A stretch of 64,000 nucleotides of DNA. Source: Acinetobacter pittii. GTDB taxonomy: Bacteria > Pseudomonadota > Gammaproteobacteria > Pseudomonadales > Moraxellaceae. The position numbers and the translations under genes are program-made. Location: NCBI RefSeq assembly GCF_034064985.1, contig NZ_CP139249.1, positions 1,798,001-1,862,000 of the forward strand. The letters are read 5' to 3'. The number at the start of each line of letters is the position of its first letter. Positions within the stretch are counted from its first letter, which is position 1. This document shows positions 61,529 through 64,000 of this stretch, in pieces. The notes under the pieces are model-generated. The model searched no databases, was not told where the DNA came from, and saw nothing but the letters and a program-made list of their open reading frames with translations.

Positions 61529-64000
61529 ATGAGTGGAAACCTTAAACCAGCACATGCTGGTTATCGTTATCAAGATATTATTACTGCATATTTTTTTGTA
61601 TTAGGTATTATTGAGAAATTTGATTCCGTTACTGTCGATAAGAAACAATTAGATGATGATAGATTTGATGACTTACAAATTATAAAAAAAGATGGATTTA
61701 AAACTAAAATTCAAATCAAACATAGTACAGATGCTAATAAGCCACTTGCTCTCTCTGAATTTACTAATAAAACTAGTGCAAACTTAACTATTGATAGACT
61801 AATTTTAACAAATAAATTAGCTACTGAACCAGCAGATGAATATCGCCTATGTGCTACTTGGAATGCTCCATTAATTGAAGATAAATATCACGACTGTTTA
61901 ATAGAGATAGCAGGAAATCCTATTTTTGATACTATTCATTCAAAAATATATCGATTAGATTATGAAAAAATATGGCCTCAAAATCAGACTCCTTTATGGA
62001 AGCCACTAAAAAATCGAACAGATTTTAATAGATCAGACTTTATCGAGTTTTGTAAAAAATTTGTTATCGAGCTTGAGCTACCTCATGCATCAAGCGATTT
62101 ATTTTCACCTAGTCGTGTTGAAACTGAATTATTAACGCTCTTACATGAGAAGATAGGGATTGGCCAATATCCTAATAGTGAGCGTAAAGTAGAGGATGTT
62201 GCAGCATTAGCAATCGCACTTGCAACGTGGGCAAGAGCTAATGAATCCAAACTTGATACTCAAGAGATTGTTAAGCATCTTGAAATAAGAACAGATTTTG
62301 GCAGAGTTTCACAAGCTTTTCCATTAGATAAAAAATATTTTTATGATCGTCCTATTTTTAGAGAAAACATTTTAAAATTAGATAACGACAAAAAATTCCA
62401 TATTTTGATTGGACCTCCAGGTTCAGGGAAATCATGGGAATTAACAAATTTGTCAGAAATTTTAAAAGAAGATGCAATTGTTGCACGACATTACTGTTAT
62501 CTATCCCCTAATGATGAAATATCTGAAAGAAGGGTTACTACAGATGTATTCTTTGCTAATTTATTAGCTGAATTACAAGATTCAATTAATACACCATTCA
62601 GTTCAAAGATTGGACTTTCGGCAGATATTTCAAATTTTGAAAATGCCTTAAATGAATTAGCTTCTCGGAGTGAGAAGGTTATTTTAATTATTGATGGTTT
62701 AGATCATATTTCTAGAGTTAAGTCAGCATCATCTAATCTGAATGATAATGAAACTGATATAATAGAAAGACTAGCATCTTTAGATATTCCAAATGGGATA
62801 AAGCTTATATTAGGAACACAACCAGGAGAACACTTAGACCCAATTTTAAAACGAAGGGAAGATGATGTTTCAACTTACTATATACCTGATTGGACTCTTC
62901 AAGACACAATTGAACTATGTAAGCTACATGAATTAGACACTCTATTTTCAGAGCATGGTATTGAAAATCATAATGAAATATTTAGTCTAGTTGCCCAGAA
63001 AGCCAATAGCATACCTCTATATGCAAGGTATTTATGTAAAGGGATAATTTCTAATTTAAAACAAAATCCGACTGAAAAACCTGAAGATTGGTTAAACCAA
63101 CTGCCAATTATTAATGGTGATATTAAAGTCTATTACAAATATTTATATGAAAAAATTTCAGATGAAGGTCGTTTCGTTGCAGATTTATTTGCAGTAATAG
63201 AATTTTCTATTACTGAAGGTGAACTTAAGGAAATGTATCCTCGCCACCAAGCACGTCATGTATCTGCTGCCCTAAAGGTATTTGAACCTGTATTTGTCCA
63301 AATTGAAGCCCAAGGTGGACTTAGAGTATTCCATGAAAGTTTCCGGCGATTTATTAGAGAAGAGCTAAAAGAACAAGGGATTAATTTAGTAGATATTTTA
63401 GATCCAGTGATTGATTGGATGAAGGATAAAGGTTTCTATGAAAATGCTAAGAGCTATCGGTTTTTGTTATCTGCCTTAAAAAATGCAAATAAATCGAATG
63501 AGATTTATGACTTAGTTTCATTTGATTTTGTATCTACAAGTATTAATTATGGCCATACTGTAGATGCTATTCAAAATAATATTGCAATCACAGCCAATAT
63601 TGCTTCATACGATCAAAATTGGGCAATATTAGTTAGATGTAATGAGTTACGTCGGGCTCTTCATACATATGAGCAAGAGCGATTAGGAGGCAAAGATTAT
63701 TGGTTAACATATGGTAGGCTTTTTGGTCATCAAGCTTTATCCGAAAGATTACTTTTTGATGGTCGACCTACATTAGATTATTTAAATGGCATGCAAGCTT
63801 GTTTGATTGTTGATGATATGGGAGGTATCGCTCCATGGAGAGAATACATTAATCTTGAAATGTCTTATGAGGATGGAACTTATTTATCTGACTACTTTGA
63901 TCATTTAACACAGTTAAAAACTTCTGAAGAAAATACCTTAGCACTAGTACAAGCTTACTTAAGTCTAGGTTTAGGTTTAGGTTTTAAAATATTAAGAAAA
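61529..64000 (+). CDS. Avs-like STAND NTPase with N-terminal nuclease-like domain, partial
   Basis: 824 residues are visible and the gene runs off the window. The ATG at 61529 has AGGA 5 bases upstream. Residues 1-210: a Cap4/DUF4297-like nuclease-type domain opening with AGYRYQDIITAYFF, with acidic D47/D48 and Q62-I-K64 (IQIKHS) as a PD-(D/E)xK-like site. Residues about 285-650: STAND ATPase with Walker A GPPGSGKS (about 295-302) and Walker B VILIIDGLDHI (about 384-394). The helical C-terminal part is expected to sense a target. Avs proteins detect phage proteins and then activate the nuclease. It is likely a stand-alone defence gene. Confidence 0.75.
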   Translation, partial: MSGNLKPAHAGYRYQDIITAYFFVLGIIEKFDSVTVDKKQLDDDRFDDLQIIKKDGFKTKIQIKHSTDANKPLALSEFTNKTSANLTIDRLILTNKLATEPADEYRLCATWNAPLIEDKYHDCLIEIAGNPIFDTIHSKIYRLDYEKIWPQNQTPLWKPLKNRTDFNRSDFIEFCKKFVIELELPHASSDLFSPSRVETELLTLLHEKIGIGQYPNSERKVEDVAALAIALATWARANESKLDTQEIVKHLEIRTDFGRVSQAFPLDKKYFYDRPIFRENILKLDNDKKFHILIGPPGSGKSWELTNLSEILKEDAIVARHYCYLSPNDEISERRVTTDVFFANLLAELQDSINTPFSSKIGLSADISNFENALNELASRSEKVILIIDGLDHISRVKSASSNLNDNETDIIERLASLDIPNGIKLILGTQPGEHLDPILKRREDDVSTYYIPDWTLQDTIELCKLHELDTLFSEHGIENHNEIFSLVAQKANSIPLYARYLCKGIISNLKQNPTEKPEDWLNQLPIINGDIKVYYKYLYEKISDEGRFVADLFAVIEFSITEGELKEMYPRHQARHVSAALKVFEPVFVQIEAQGGLRVFHESFRRFIREELKEQGINLVDILDPVIDWMKDKGFYENAKSYRFLLSALKNANKSNEIYDLVSFDFVSTSINYGHTVDAIQNNIAITANIASYDQNWAILVRCNELRRALHTYEQERLGGKDYWLTYGRLFGHQALSERLLFDGRPTLDYLNGMQACLIVDDMGGIAPWREYINLEMSYEDGTYLSDYFDHLTQLKTSEENTLALVQAYLSLGLGLGFKILRK

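Noticed and set aside
1..64000. CRISPR arrays, rRNA genes, complete tRNA genes, complete insertion sequences
   Set aside because: Scanned by eye on both strands; no regularly spaced repeats of CRISPR type, no rRNA signatures and no complete transposase gene were found. Short or diverged examples could have been missed without tools.

Overview
The window looks like a chromosomal segment of an Acinetobacter species, probably of the A. baumannii-calcoaceticus complex. The basis is low GC, the gene complement (a nicotinamide-type NadV salvage locus, Weimberg-type sugar-acid genes, EmrAB-like pumps) and family resemblance. No ribosomal RNA or intact tRNA was seen to confirm it. Core metabolic blocks alternate with AT-rich accessory islands.

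Layout. (1) 1-5.2 kb: a divergent LysR regulator and a beta-alanine block (omega-amino acid:pyruvate aminotransferase, mmsA, amino-acid permease). (2) 5.2-8.7 kb: an EmrB/EmrA-type efflux pair with a divergent TetR regulator and a perfect palindromic operator. (3) 8.8-17.9 kb: a Weimberg-type sugar-acid cluster (semialdehyde dehydrogenase, IlvD/Edd dehydratase, FAH-family dehydratase) divergent from LysR, an SDR, an ACS-family MFS transporter and a 3-HIBADH-family enzyme. (4) 18-20.3 kb: an AraC regulator divergent from a zinc alcohol dehydrogenase. (5) 20.3-27 kb: a PepSY membrane protein, an iron-type ABC importer, a GNAT, an AraC regulator and a TauE/SafE exporter.

(6) 27-37.5 kb is a defence-type island. 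It opens with an orphan IstB-like protein that has lost its P-loop, an unrecognised 383-aa protein and a GNAT-like protein with C-terminal membrane helices. A complete type II CBASS operon follows: CapV patatin phospholipase, DncV-like cGAMP synthase, Cap2 E1/E2 ligase and Cap3 JAMM peptidase. Directly downstream is a two-gene unit with its own promoter-like -10 box: a minimal CRISPR polymerase (mCpol) and a 2TM-beta membrane effector. That is the composition of Panoptes, which senses phage proteins that sequester cyclic nucleotides. CBASS plus Panoptes side by side is the most interesting feature here: a nucleotide-signalling defence with a neighbouring guard against its own inhibitors.

(7) 37.7-42.7 kb: a divergent PRPP-synthetase-like protein, NadV and an NrtR-type regulator (NAD salvage, with a 12-bp-arm palindrome upstream), an MTHFR-like protein and a small lipoprotein. 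(8) 42.8-44.8 kb: small accessory and decayed ORFs. (9) 44.9-55.6 kb: LuxR regulator, amidase, then an apparent operon of HlyD (frameshifted in a T run), EmrB-like MFS, GNAT-like, GH3-family ligase, TolC-like channel and a second GNAT-like protein, suggesting synthesis and tripartite export of an acyl-amide-like small molecule. (10) 55.8-57.9 kb: exported SurE, a lipoprotein and an HD hydrolase. (11) 57.9-64 kb: a second accessory region with a strongly structured, GC-richer RNA-like segment overlapping an Icd/Ash-like ORF, a TetR regulator, unknown proteins, and an Avs-like STAND NTPase that runs off the window end.

All assignments come from reading the sequence and recalling families; no database search was run.
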